64,000 nucleotides of DNA from positions 1,364,001 to 1,428,000 of the forward strand of contig NC_009045.1 in assembly GCF_000209165.1 (NCBI RefSeq), given 5' to 3'. Below are positions 18,905 through 29,618 of the stretch, piece after piece. The notes below the pieces were generated by a model. That model was not told the origin of the DNA, ran no database searches, and saw only the letters and a list, made by a program, of their open reading frames with translations. The position numbers and the translations under genes are program-made. This DNA is from Scheffersomyces stipitis CBS 6054. Lineage: Eukaryota; Ascomycota; Pichiomycetes; Serinales; Debaryomycetaceae. Position 1 is the first letter of the stretch, and every line of letters starts with the position of its first letter.

Positions 18905-20719
18905 ATGTCTACACTCAACAAACTGGATAGATACATCTATAACCTAGAGCCCAGGACTTTAGAGTCATTGGAGTTGCTATACTTTGATTCAGCGACTTCT
19001 GAAATTTGCAAACCGGTCCACGACGAAAACGAGATCAGATCCTCGTTTAGAAGCCTCAGCATTTCATCTGAATCAACTACTTTCATTCCAAAACAGAACC
19101 AGGACACTTCGTACTACAAATCTGATTTATACAGATACAATTTGAAACGCTCGCTCAATAACCTCGAGCCTCTTTCCGAGGGCCAGTTCGAGGAGTTGTT
19201 GGAGAAGCAGTCGATTGAGAGTTTATCTGGCTCAGAGTCTGAATCAGATGAAGGCGAAGCAAATGAAGAGAGTAAAAAAGTAGAATCGTTAATGAAGAAC
19301 TTAACTGTACAATCTCAGACCCAGTATCCGCAAGAAGAGGAACAAGAATCCACCGTGAGTTTCATGAATACCAAGAATCCATACATATTGTTTGGGTCTT
19401 CATTACTACCACAAGGGAAAGCCTTTGGAATCTATAAGTCTCTCTTTACAGAGTCACAGTTGGTCAATGGGCCACTTGAAGAACTTAAGAATCTTTCTAG
19501 TCTAGCCAACAAGACTTCTGCCTTGTTTATGATTGGAGGTGGCCATTTTGCAGGTGCCATTATTTCGCATACTCCCATGAATATAAAGGGGAATGCCAAA
19601 AACTTCCTGGAAAGCAGAGAAGAACAAGCTGTAAATGTCGTAGTTTCCAAGACCTTCCATAGATACACCACCAGAAGGAAGCAGGGTGGCTCGCAAAGTG
19701 CCAGTGACAATGCTAGAGGAAAAGCCAACTCTGCCGGTTCCAGTATCAGACGTTATAATGAGCAGGCTTTGATTAAAGAAGTTAGAGAGTTGCTCGTGGA
19801 ATGGAAGTCCTATTTAGACAAATGTTCTACTATTTATATCAGAGCCAATGGGGCAAGTAACAGAAAAATTTTGGTAGGTTATGAAGGATGTGTTCTCAGA
19901 AATGAGGATTCTCGTTTGAGATCGTTTCCTTTCACTACAAAGAGAGCTACGACTTCCGAATTGAAAAGGGCTTGGGTTGAATTGACTTATTTAGCCGTTG
20001 CTGATCTTCCCAAAGTCCAGAAGAAAATTGCTAAGGAGAGATCTGCTACTCCTTCAAATATAGACGATGAAAAGGATGACCGAACTCCTGAACAAATTGA
20101 AGATGAAGATCGCACAAAAGAGTTGATAGTACTATTGAAGAAACAAAAGGCTCCCAAAATGATTAGTTACTTGAAACAGAACAAGATCGATGTGAATGCC
20201 TTTAAACTTTCACCAGAAATCAAATACGCCAATTATCCTACACTTTTGCACTACGCTTCAGCAAATGGATTGCTGCATATGGTCCTGGTCTTACTTGTTA
20301 GTTCACAAGCAGATCCAACTATTCGAAACAAATTCGACAAGACAGCAGCAGAAATAGCCAGCGATGAGAATACAAGAAGAGCTTTCCAAACAGCAAGACT
20401 AAAACTAGGCGAAGACCGCTGGGATTGGACTTCCAGTAAAGTTGCTGAAGCAAAATCAAAGGAAGACTTTGAAAAAGAAGACGAGCTAGAGGACGAAAGA
20501 ATCAAGGCTGAAAAACAGAATTTGATCAAAGAACAGCTCGCACAGAAGACAGAGTTTGAATTGAAACAACCCAAATTCTCGTCAGGTGGAAGACTCGGTA
20601 TTTCCACCAATATAGCAAGCGACTTATCTGGTCTCTCTGGCGAACAGAAGAACAGAATCTTGAGAGAGCAAAGGGCCAGAGCAGCAGAAGCCAGATTCAA
20701 AAAGTTACAGAGCAGCTAA
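18905..20719 (+). CDS. VMS1: Vms1, Cdc48-associated peptidyl-tRNA hydrolase of ribosome quality control
   Basis: Vms1/ANKZF1 cleaves the tRNA from stalled nascent chains on 60S subunits and recruits Cdc48. The 604-residue protein starts at the ATG at 18905. The VLRF1 release-factor-like domain (about 155-400) carries the catalytic loop GGSQSASDNARGKANSAGSS with the essential Gln at 264. Ankyrin-like repeats lie at about 450-500. A charged coiled coil follows. The tail has a perfect VCP-interacting motif R-x5-AA-x2-R at residues 587-597. Oddly, the N-terminal C2H2 finger appears degenerate. The flank YKSDLYRYNLKR is present, but the usual His is Tyr76 and the Cys pair is absent. Confidence 0.93.
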   Translation: MSTLNKLDRYIYNLEPRTLESLELLYFDSATSEICKPVHDENEIRSSFRSLSISSESTTFIPKQNQDTSYYKSDLYRYNLKRSLNNLEPLSEGQFEELLEKQSIESLSGSESESDEGEANEESKKVESLMKNLTVQSQTQYPQEEEQESTVSFMNTKNPYILFGSSLLPQGKAFGIYKSLFTESQLVNGPLEELKNLSSLANKTSALFMIGGGHFAGAIISHTPMNIKGNAKNFLESREEQAVNVVVSKTFHRYTTRRKQGGSQSASDNARGKANSAGSSIRRYNEQALIKEVRELLVEWKSYLDKCSTIYIRANGASNRKILVGYEGCVLRNEDSRLRSFPFTTKRATTSELKRAWVELTYLAVADLPKVQKKIAKERSATPSNIDDEKDDRTPEQIEDEDRTKELIVLLKKQKAPKMISYLKQNKIDVNAFKLSPEIKYANYPTLLHYASANGLLHMVLVLLVSSQADPTIRNKFDKTAAEIASDENTRRAFQTARLKLGEDRWDWTSSKVAEAKSKEDFEKEDELEDERIKAEKQNLIKEQLAQKTEFELKQPKFSSGGRLGISTNIASDLSGLSGEQKNRILREQRARAAEARFKKLQSS

Positions 20720-20797
20720 ACTAAATGCATTTTAGACCATCATAGATAGTAATATTAATCGCTCTATAAATAACTATCAAATTCATAATTATGCATT

Positions 20798-23584
20798 TCA
20801 TGCAATCTCTTCAATTTCAGAGCTATCCGCAGAACTGACTTCAGAATTTCCCTTATCAGTAGTTCTGTCAGAAACCCTTGTCATGATGAAACTGATGGGA
20901 AATGTTTTCTTATTGTAACCCTTGTTGTTGATGATATTAACTAGTACCTTGTCGTTAATATGCTGACAGACTTTATCAGCATCTGTGGCTGGGTCGAAAT
21001 GTCTATATTCGTTAAGAGCATCTTTGATTGACAATTTCTTCTTTTCATCCTTTTCAAGTTTGTCTCGCAAGTCCAGAGCTGACATCCACAGACTCTGCCT
21101 ATGAGCACTGAGGAATCCTTCTGCGTCAGAATCGGATTCACTATCTGTAAGACTGACACTAATGTTGTGTCCATCGCCCGTACATTCACACTCTAGTAAA
21201 TCGTGAGTGTTAGAGATTGTGTTCTCTTCAATTTCAAACAAGTTCTTCAAATCACGATAGTCAAAAACATCGGATGTTGATTGGGATTCGTTATCCAAAA
21301 ATTTGGAACTCAATTTGCTCTTCATTAGCTGTCTCTGAAATATCTTTTCGTCAATGGTGCCAGTAGTGAGAATTCTGTAGATGAAGCAGGGACGAGTTTG
21401 TCCATCTCTATGGATTCTAGACATTGATTGCAAATCTACAGAAGGGTTCCAATCATTATCGAAGAGAATTAATCTGGATGCTCCAACAAGATTGAGACCC
21501 ATACCTCCACTTTTGGAAGACAATAGGAATACATTGATATTAGACTTGTTGAATTGGTTTACCAACTTGTTCCGTAAGTTCTTAGCAGTAGATCCATCGA
21601 GTCTCAAAAAGGATAAATCCAACTTCTTTAACACTGCTTCTAGTAAGTCGAGAGTTTTGGTGTAGTTTGATACGAGAACAATTTTCTCGTTGAAAGACGT
21701 GATCTCTAGCAATAATGGAATCAAGATATTGATTTTTCCAGACGAGGTTGTCAATGTATTCTTGTTAAGCAACTCAATCTCTTCTTTCTCTCCTTTGATC
21801 AATTTTGAAAAGAAGTTGTCTTCGAGCAATAAGGACGGCGAATTACATAGCTTTTTGAATAGGTTTATCAAGGTAAATGCTTGTGTCGTAGTGGAAGCTG
21901 AATCATTCATCAACTCGTTGAATGACTTTAGATTGATTATGTAACTGAACAATCGTTTCTGGAGATCTGTTGGTGGAGCATACAATATAACATCAGTCTT
22001 TTCGGTCAAATAGTTAAGAAGTAGTGATTGTGTTCTTCTTAAGGTGAACTGCTTCGTTATGTCTATCAATTTGTTAGAAATCTCCAATCCTTGCTCTTTC
22101 ACAACTGGATCAAAGCAAGTGACATCTCTAGACCTAGTAATTGGATTGATAAAAGATTTCTGAAATGACTTGAAATCGCCTAAAATGCCAGGATTGATGA
22201 AATTAATGATGGTATAATACTCCACTAAGTCATTCTGTATGGGTGTCCCAGTTAATAAGATCTTTCTGGGGATATTGAACAGAGTCAAATGGTTCATGAC
22301 TTTATTGCTACTGCTCTTTAAACGATGACCTTCGTCACAAACTAATAGGTCAAACCTAATCTTGGAAAGTTCTTGGTGGTAAGTCGTAACCTTCTCGTAG
22401 TTCATGATTAAGACTTGATAAACATTGAGATTGCCAAATGAAACTAAATCTTGTCTATCGTTCGAAGAGACATTCCCACCTAACGTAAGTATTGATAACT
22501 TATTCATACCCAACCACTTTTTGAACTCATCTTTCCAGTTGTTGATAAGAGAAACTGGACAACATATCAATACTTTATGAATAGTCGACCTAGGCTGCTT
22601 GATAAAAGGGTTCTGTCTGCATAAGGTCCAGATGACGGTAATTGTCATAAGGGTTTTGCCTAGTCCCATTTCGTCAGCCAAAAGACATCCTTTTCCATTA
22701 TTTCCTCTGAAGCCCATAAGACATTCATACACAAATTTGACTCCTTCCACCTGATGAGGTCTCAACTTGACAGATAAATGAGGGTCTATCAATACATCTA
22801 CAAGTTCATTCTCATTCACACCAGGAGGTCGAGGCAAAGCTATAGCCCTTGAATCGTTATAGAGAGGAGCACGGGTATGTCTATTGGAAGTGGTGACCTC
22901 ATAGTTCTTCGGTATCATTTTTCTGTATGCCATAGGTTTTGATGGTTTAGACGGTATTGTAGATTGGGAAAGGTTTGATGACAAAGACTCCGATCCTTCT
23001 TCTTCTTCTCCTGTCAATCTACGAAACTCAGCATCCGTATTGATCATGTAATCGACTTCGAGCTCGTTTTGCCCAATAGTGATCAAACCTCGAAGAATCT
23101 GATCTACATTCACATTTGTGAACTGTTTCCTTATAACATTTTTAGCCTCCAACTGTTTGAATGCAATAGTAAAAGACGAGTTAGAAGCGGCATCCCGGTA
23201 TACCACTATGTATCCGTCGCCGTCCCAAGTCTTGTTCTTTTTGTTGGTTCTTTTCCTCCATTGAACAGCATATCTTTCTTTTGAAGTAGGTAGCTGTGAA
23301 TCTGTCTTCAGCTCTATAGGTTTTACATGTCCCACTTGTATATTTATCACGCGTTTAAATTGAGTTGTTTTAGGAGTATTTGGTTGTTTTTGCAAATCCT
23401 TTTGAGTTTCGTTTTCTATTTCTGAATCTATTTCTGTTTTTGAAGTCTTTACTGGTCTCCTTGCTGGTTCTTGGTTTGTTGCCTCTAGCGATCGTTTCTT
23501 TGCAATTGGTTCTGTTATTGAATCATCGACCTTCCTCACCAAACGGGGTGCCTTGAAGGGAGCATTGGGCCTCGATCTGTACAT
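20798..23584 (-). CDS. RDH54: Rdh54/Tid1, Swi2/Snf2 recombination translocase
   Basis: A Rad54-family dsDNA translocase that acts with Rad51/Dmc1 in homologous recombination. 928 residues. The N-terminal region has the Rdh54-specific block YAVQWRKRTNKKNKTWDGDG (residues 105-124). The ATPase core has LRPHQVEGVKF, Walker A ADEMGLGKT (303-311), DEGH (417-420), LTGTPIQNDL, SSKSGGMGLNLVGA and RIHRDGQTRP. The WDGDG block and overall length separate it from Rad54 itself. The start is the ATG at 23582-23584. Its 3' end is 78 bp from that of VMS1 (convergent). Confidence 0.92.
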   Translation of the reverse strand: MYRSRPNAPFKAPRLVRKVDDSITEPIAKKRSLEATNQEPARRPVKTSKTEIDSEIENETQKDLQKQPNTPKTTQFKRVINIQVGHVKPIELKTDSQLPTSKERYAVQWRKRTNKKNKTWDGDGYIVVYRDAASNSSFTIAFKQLEAKNVIRKQFTNVNVDQILRGLITIGQNELEVDYMINTDAEFRRLTGEEEEGSESLSSNLSQSTIPSKPSKPMAYRKMIPKNYEVTTSNRHTRAPLYNDSRAIALPRPPGVNENELVDVLIDPHLSVKLRPHQVEGVKFVYECLMGFRGNNGKGCLLADEMGLGKTLMTITVIWTLCRQNPFIKQPRSTIHKVLICCPVSLINNWKDEFKKWLGMNKLSILTLGGNVSSNDRQDLVSFGNLNVYQVLIMNYEKVTTYHQELSKIRFDLLVCDEGHRLKSSSNKVMNHLTLFNIPRKILLTGTPIQNDLVEYYTIINFINPGILGDFKSFQKSFINPITRSRDVTCFDPVVKEQGLEISNKLIDITKQFTLRRTQSLLLNYLTEKTDVILYAPPTDLQKRLFSYIINLKSFNELMNDSASTTTQAFTLINLFKKLCNSPSLLLEDNFFSKLIKGEKEEIELLNKNTLTTSSGKINILIPLLLEITSFNEKIVLVSNYTKTLDLLEAVLKKLDLSFLRLDGSTAKNLRNKLVNQFNKSNINVFLLSSKSGGMGLNLVGASRLILFDNDWNPSVDLQSMSRIHRDGQTRPCFIYRILTTGTIDEKIFQRQLMKSKLSSKFLDNESQSTSDVFDYRDLKNLFEIEENTISNTHDLLECECTGDGHNISVSLTDSESDSDAEGFLSAHRQSLWMSALDLRDKLEKDEKKKLSIKDALNEYRHFDPATDADKVCQHINDKVLVNIINNKGYNKKTFPISFIMTRVSDRTTDKGNSEVSSADSSEIEEIA

Positions 23585-24262
23585 ATATTTAGAAGTTATG
23601 GTAAGATCTACTTGCGAATGTTCAATAGTGAGGTTAAGACTGGAAAATTAAGATCCAAATGTAAACAGAACGCGATTCGCGTTACTCCTAAATGAAATCC
23701 GAGAAGTTGAATTTTGCGAGAATTCGTGAGAGCAGTGGTTGTAGCTGTGAAAGTAAATAGGATAAGGTAGATGGCAATAGTATATGGAAAATGGACTATG
23801 GCAGGCAAATAGACAATTCTTGTAGATAGAAATATGCAAGGAAAGAGTTTTTACAAAAAAAAACCGGATAACATTTTGAATATCAAATACTGAAGACAGT
23901 AGATACGAACACATCATAAATGACATATAGCTAACTACGCGAAACGACACGATACAGAGGGACATGTTATCAAGCATTTGAACCATGGCATATCGTATAT
24001 TCTACTTCTGACGATTCGAATTTTCATATTGCATTATCTATAGCAATTCCTAGCAGAAAGTAATTCAATACCTTCATCAACTCTACATCATATACACATT
24101 ATTAATATTATTAGGAGCACGCCTACGAGTTGACATAAATAGGCTGGTTGCTCTGGTTTGTATGTATGCTGTTGTTTCAAGCGTCAGTGTCTTATGCAAC
24201 GAAGAACATAAACATAGTGAAAACAGTTTGACCTCAAACGTTCTATTATACAATCTATCTGC
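23585..24262. other. Intergenic, RDH54 promoter and 3' flank of the small SPT gene
   Basis: 678 bp, AT-rich. The open frames here (for example 23648-23986 minus) are low-complexity and I do not accept them. Confidence 0.5.
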
Positions 24263-24487
24263 TTAAACAGACAAGGGGTTGGAGGTCTCAAGACCAAAGA
24301 TGTAGTAGTAAGCTCTCGACAACGAGAACATTATGCTGGCTGGAAGATAGTAGTAGATTCCATATCCAATGAATAAAGTAAACGAAAGCAAGAAGGTGTG
24401 TAGAAGCATACGTTCTGTCTTTGTCAACATCACAAACGGAAAATGATGGAAGTACATCGAGTAGAGTCTCAGAGCAGTCATGGCCAT
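24263..24487 (-). CDS. Small activating subunit of serine palmitoyltransferase (Tsc3/ssSPT-like)
   Basis: 74 residues starting at an ATG. The order of features matches the small SPT subunits that stimulate the Lcb1/Lcb2 enzyme in the ER. A short amphipathic N-terminus has aromatic residues (LYSMYFHHFPFVML). A conserved-looking T(E)R turn (TKTERMLLHTFLL) follows. Then comes one transmembrane helix at about 30-52 and an aromatic segment (IMFSLSRAYYYI). The pattern resembles animal ssSPT (xxPWERxxxN..., then helix, then PxHI) more than S. cerevisiae Tsc3. Assignment is by pattern only; TSC3 is the likely yeast name. Confidence 0.72.
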   Translation of the reverse strand: MAMTALRLYSMYFHHFPFVMLTKTERMLLHTFLLSFTLFIGYGIYYYLPASIMFSLSRAYYYIFGLETSNPLSV

Positions 24488-25307
24488 TTTGTAGAACGTG
24501 GGAGGAAAGAAGGGGGACGATGGAAGTAGATCTTAGAAGAAGACCGACTATAATGAATCTAACTCACAAATTGAGGTGGAAAGATAGGGGAACAAAAGTT
24601 ATGAGACCTAGCGAGAAGCGAGAGAATTATTCCGATTAAATACTAGTATATCTCTGACAGGGTCCAGAACTTCCCGAACGACTTGTATATGTAGACTAGG
24701 AAATCAGGAGATCAAAGGAGCGATAATTAGTTGACGTGTAGATCTTCTGTATTTATTATATTGGAAATGTTTAAATCCAAGTCTCACCAAATGGAATTTT
24801 TCGCTTCGTGGTTCTGCACTACCGAGGCTAGAATGGATGGTTAGTATGGTTAGTATGAGAACCTCCAGCGGGGCCACAGTATATAGCATTACTGTGATAT
24901 TAGACATAAATGGAAACATTCACCACATGTAGATAAAGCTGTGATGAATATCACTAGAATTCTTTATATAGTTCTCAAAATTGGTATCTTCTTTGTTAAG
25001 AATTGACTCCTGCCGAGATCTTAGACTTTTCGCAGCCTAACTCCCATCGGCCTGAGTATCTTATTACAATATACGTTTTAATTCACAAGACCAGTGGATT
25101 TGTATTTGGATTGTATATGTAAGTCTTGATTCCATCCAACTAAATCTTCTACATCATCACCATATCTTGTCTTCTTTTTTCCATTATCTCTTCTTGCTCT
25201 TTATCCAAGTCTATCTCTGCAACTTCTTAAATACAGGATCTCCATCTCTTCTAATTTTTCAGTGCTTGTTCAACTCCACCCATGTCTTCACTTTATTGAA
25301 CCCACCA
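24488..25307. other. Divergent promoter region of the SPT subunit gene and TRM732
   Basis: 820 bp. The TRM732 frame is open without an ATG from 25167, but the first ATG in frame is 25308. No other gene seen. Confidence 0.5.
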
Positions 25308-28300
25308 ATGGCCGACTGGAATGCAGAGCCCGCAGTGGATAGGGACAGTTTGGTGCTGTTGAGATCCAAGTTGTTGAAGCTCGATTTGAGCTCAATTTCT
25401 GCAGAGGATCTCTCACAAAAATTTCTCCAATTATATTCCCAATTTGAGTATATCTACGAGAATGGAACCACAGACGACAAATTGGCAGTCTTGTTTACTG
25501 ATGTCTTTGGGATATGTATTCAAAGAATGGTTCAGTTCCTCAAATCAGACAATTCCAATTTGAAGTTCTTTGAAAATGACGACTTTACAGATAAATACCA
25601 GTTGATCTTCAATTATATCTTGATCCGATTGAATCATTCCTACAATCCACTTGTCAATTCGCTAAACAATTTACTTAAGAAGTTGATCTCCTTCCTTAGA
25701 GAAAATTATTCCGATGAGTACGTTCAGCAAATCTTTAAATCATGGATAGACACAATTATGAAAACTAGCTTGACTTCCAAAAACTTGTACATAATCCTCG
25801 AGACGGTTGCAAAATGCATGTCTGATAAATTCTACATTCTTCAGAATTACCCCAAATTTCCCCAAGATTGTATCAAATTGCTCTCTTCAGATGTTTTAGC
25901 CAACTCCACCTGTAAATGCTTAGCTTCTATATACTCAGCCACGTATAGTCCAGAAAAGAACGAAGAATGGTATGATACTTGGTCCGAAATAGTAATAGAA
26001 GGCTTAGGGAGCCAGGACTCCAAGATTTGCAAAAGCATCCAGACGTATCTTTTACCTCCCTTATTTCAGGTTTCTCCCATGACACTTCAATATCTTATAA
26101 ACTATTATAGCAACTCTACAGAAGATTCGCAAGTGGATACACTATTTGGGCTTTTGAAGATTGGTCAAAATCTTGCCTTGCTTAATCCTCTTGAATCTAT
26201 ATCACACGAACAATTGATTGGATTCCTAGTACATCAAAATGCTTCCTATAGAATCAACAGCTGGGAGTTGCTTTTAGGCGGAACGTATAAGAATATCAAA
26301 TCACTCCCGATACCTCCCAAGACATACCTGATAATACGCGATCACAAGATCATCGAAATCTTTTTGAATGATTACGAAAATATAGAAGTCAGGAATAACT
26401 TCATATCCATTTTGAACCAGTTCATCGCAGTAAGATTGAAGGAATCGATGTATTCTCTCAAGAAGCAATTGAATACATTGAAGGCTACAAACACAAATCG
26501 AGAGAAACAAGAAGAATTGAATAATTACATCACACTGGGCGAAACATTTATCTACAACTTAGTGGATGATCTCATGGAATATTTAAAAGCTGGCTCCAGT
26601 TACTCACAATTAATATCGTCTCTCAAGATCTTGCAAATACTAATTGAGAAAATTCCCGAGATTTCCCATGTATATGAGCGAAAAGTATTCCTTGACTTGT
26701 TGGTGCAAAATTTGTTCAATAATTATGAGAATGTTCGTGATCTCAGTTTGACTTTGCTTGTTAAATGCTCACCTTCAATCCTAGTTGACTACATGTCAAA
26801 TGAGGATATGGAGAATGAATTACTTAATCTGTCATGCGATATTCTACACAGTTTGAGAGGAAGAAAAAGTGATGGAGGAGCTAAATGTTTAGAATATATG
26901 TCAATCTTCTATCTCAAGACTCTTGCTAGCTCTTCGAAATTGGTAGAGCTCATGTCGTTGTTGTTGGCGAAATCGAATTCTGGAATAGAGCTTCAGGGTT
27001 CCAAATCAAATTCCATAAATGAACATGAATTTGTTCATGGCCATTTCAAGGCAATGACATCCATACTATACCAATGCAATGAAAGCTTTTTGGAAGAAAA
27101 TTTAGATTTCATGAAGCATTTCTACAATCAGATCGTGAGGGAGTCGTACCTTATCTGGGAGTTTCAAAAATCGCTTCTTTCAAATGAGTACGACGATGAA
27201 ATGGACGATGGTGGATCCGGAGAAGACAATTCCAAAGTAGCAATGAATCATGCTTGGAAAGTGGTTAAGGAATCAAATTCATTGCTAACATCATTGATGT
27301 GCAACCCTTATTTGGCAATGCTTTTGGGAGAAGACGAATATCTAGGTTGTTGTGAATTGGTTATGGAACAAATTTCGTCACTAAAGCACAGAGGAGCATT
27401 TTCTTCTATTTATCCTTCATTCATTTCTATTTGTAAAACTTGTTTCAATAATGAGAAATATGAAAAATATCCCGAAATATGGCTTGAAAAGAATATCCAG
27501 CTAATTGAGTCAAAGACCCAATTCATATCTAGAAGGTCTGGTGGTATGCCATTCCTCATTTCAGGTATCTTAATAGCAAACAGTTCTGTGGCCAAGTACC
27601 CTAATTTGATGAAACTTACATTCTCAAGTTTGTTAGCAATTGCAAGAAAACCAGTTCAACATGTTGCTGATGAGAAAATCGATATTCCACAAGTTCACGC
27701 TTTCAACATTATGAAGCAAATATTTCTTGAAAGTGACTTGGCTAATGCATGTTCTGAATTTGTAGAAGATTCATTGTCTCTAGCATTAGAAAACTTCAAT
27801 TGTGATAATTGGTCAGTTCGTAACTGTGCTGTCATGTTATTTGGGGCTATCCAACAGAGAATTTTTGGAAATAGGACCATCCCAAGCAAGCTATTCTTTG
27901 GAAAGTACCCACTGATTGCCCAATTGTTAGTTAAGCAATTGAAAGAATCTTCGCTTTCGAGGAAGAGCCAAAACGGAGAAGTTGTTCTTCCAATCTTATT
28001 ATTGTTGATGAAACTAGACACCAAAGGTTCGGCCAATGACAATTTGTCTAGTAGTATTAGGCAACAAATATTATTGATCTTGAATACTGAAAGTTGGAAA
28101 ACTAGAGAAGTTGCGGCAAAGTGCTTTTCTTCTTTCTTTAGTACCGAGGAGATTTCCGAGTTTTCATTAAGTTTTCTTAGCGGAATTAGTTCAAAAAAGA
28201 ATATGAACGAAATTCATGGCTCATTGTTGGCAATCTTTGAAGGTATTAAAAAGCTCTTAATGCAAAGTATTGATATTCAAAAGATCGCTAATTTGGTGTT

Positions 28301-29618
28301 AAATAATGTTTCAATTTTCCTCAAATTCAATTGTCACCCAATTTCGAAGGTACTTGTTGATATAATCTCCATACTTAATAGAGAGAGTGGAAATTTGGGA
28401 ACTGTAATTAAAACATTGGGAAACTATTTCATTGCAGCTCTTACCCTGAGCAAAAAGGCTTTAGTGGGTGGTGAACAATTAACTCTCTTGAATATTAATA
28501 AGCTTCTCTTGGACTATTATTATAGGGACATGGATTTTGAGAATCTCTGTGATTTGTTGAGGCTAGGATTATGTGTCAATGATTTCTTCGAAGTTCAGAT
28601 ATCTTCATTGAAGTTTATTGAGGAGCATTTCAAGGAGCTTAAAAATGCTGACATCTTAGATTTGATAAGGGCAGATATCTGGGACACATTGAATAGCTCA
28701 CAATGTTGGGTCTCTGTCAGATCTTTGGCACTAAGTGTTTATGCGGATATCGGCTATGCAGTAACTGAAACTGACTTAGAAGGAAAGGTTGGCCAACTTT
28801 TCGATTTCATTAACACAGAAACCAATGAAAACATAATTTTAAAATCTTTAGAATGTCTTGGTCTGTTTGTGGAAACCAGCGCCGACATCGACAGATTCTT
28901 TTTTTTAAGCAAGAAGTACTTGTCTGAAGAGTTGCCTGTTAAATATAGGTTATCAGCAACAGTTGCAGTTGCGTCTCTTGTTGATCGTCTCAAAGCCACT
29001 AGCTTGAGGTCTAGTTCATTCTTTGAAATGGCAGTTTTTATGTTGTTATCAAATGGCCTCAATGATGATGACCAAGTTGTTCGAGAGACAGCAGCAGAAT
29101 GTTTGTCTTCACTCTTTAACTATAAATATCCGGTCAATCCAGTATACTTGACTCATCAATTCATTAATGTGGATGAATTGTCATTCCAGAACACGCATGA
29201 ACATTATACTAATATTTTGCTTGACAACTGTTTGTCTAGCAGCGAAGAAGATCAATTGACTCCCAAACAAAATTCATCAGATTTGTTGTTTGATATGGAA
29301 AGGTTCAACCTATACTTGAACCGTACCGAGTTTGTTCTGCTAGTAGCGAGATTCTGGAGTCAACTTGCGATACCAGTTGATCCGACACTAGAAGCAAAAA
29401 TCAAGAAGCATTTGCAGTTTATATTACAGTACTTAGAGGACTCTGGTTCGTCTAACTTCTTTTCCAAAGAGGAGGAATTTGCAATCATTTCCAGGGTTTG
29501 TGCGATTGCAAAAAGCATATCTGAAGCGAGCGCAAAAGAAGTGAGCTTTTTTCATGAATTGAAAGCAATAGAAAACTGCCTGCTTCTTCCTAGTACCAAG
29601 AGAATCCTCTTCAAGTAG
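25308..29618 (+). CDS. TRM732: Trm732/THADA-family HEAT-repeat protein
   Basis: In yeast Trm732 partners the methyltransferase Trm7 for 2'-O-methylation of C32 in the tRNA anticodon loop, including tRNA-Phe. 1436 residues, similar to S. cerevisiae (about 1420). It is almost entirely helical HEAT-like sequence. The family-defining DUF2428 block lies near 735-860: SRRSGGMPFLISGIL, then NWSVRNCAVMLFGAIQQRIFG. These correspond to the THADA strings (T/S)RRSAGLP and W(A/S)xRNxAxMLFxxLxxRIFG. The start is the ATG at 25308. A longer TTG-initiated frame was rejected because its N-terminus is a hydrophobic low-complexity run. Confidence 0.88.
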   Translation: MADWNAEPAVDRDSLVLLRSKLLKLDLSSISAEDLSQKFLQLYSQFEYIYENGTTDDKLAVLFTDVFGICIQRMVQFLKSDNSNLKFFENDDFTDKYQLIFNYILIRLNHSYNPLVNSLNNLLKKLISFLRENYSDEYVQQIFKSWIDTIMKTSLTSKNLYIILETVAKCMSDKFYILQNYPKFPQDCIKLLSSDVLANSTCKCLASIYSATYSPEKNEEWYDTWSEIVIEGLGSQDSKICKSIQTYLLPPLFQVSPMTLQYLINYYSNSTEDSQVDTLFGLLKIGQNLALLNPLESISHEQLIGFLVHQNASYRINSWELLLGGTYKNIKSLPIPPKTYLIIRDHKIIEIFLNDYENIEVRNNFISILNQFIAVRLKESMYSLKKQLNTLKATNTNREKQEELNNYITLGETFIYNLVDDLMEYLKAGSSYSQLISSLKILQILIEKIPEISHVYERKVFLDLLVQNLFNNYENVRDLSLTLLVKCSPSILVDYMSNEDMENELLNLSCDILHSLRGRKSDGGAKCLEYMSIFYLKTLASSSKLVELMSLLLAKSNSGIELQGSKSNSINEHEFVHGHFKAMTSILYQCNESFLEENLDFMKHFYNQIVRESYLIWEFQKSLLSNEYDDEMDDGGSGEDNSKVAMNHAWKVVKESNSLLTSLMCNPYLAMLLGEDEYLGCCELVMEQISSLKHRGAFSSIYPSFISICKTCFNNEKYEKYPEIWLEKNIQLIESKTQFISRRSGGMPFLISGILIANSSVAKYPNLMKLTFSSLLAIARKPVQHVADEKIDIPQVHAFNIMKQIFLESDLANACSEFVEDSLSLALENFNCDNWSVRNCAVMLFGAIQQRIFGNRTIPSKLFFGKYPLIAQLLVKQLKESSLSRKSQNGEVVLPILLLLMKLDTKGSANDNLSSSIRQQILLILNTESWKTREVAAKCFSSFFSTEEISEFSLSFLSGISSKKNMNEIHGSLLAIFEGIKKLLMQSIDIQKIANLVLNNVSIFLKFNCHPISKVLVDIISILNRESGNLGTVIKTLGNYFIAALTLSKKALVGGEQLTLLNINKLLLDYYYRDMDFENLCDLLRLGLCVNDFFEVQISSLKFIEEHFKELKNADILDLIRADIWDTLNSSQCWVSVRSLALSVYADIGYAVTETDLEGKVGQLFDFINTETNENIILKSLECLGLFVETSADIDRFFFLSKKYLSEELPVKYRLSATVAVASLVDRLKATSLRSSSFFEMAVFMLLSNGLNDDDQVVRETAAECLSSLFNYKYPVNPVYLTHQFINVDELSFQNTHEHYTNILLDNCLSSSEEDQLTPKQNSSDLLFDMERFNLYLNRTEFVLLVARFWSQLAIPVDPTLEAKIKKHLQFILQYLEDSGSSNFFSKEEEFAIISRVCAIAKSISEASAKEVSFFHELKAIENCLLLPSTKRILFK

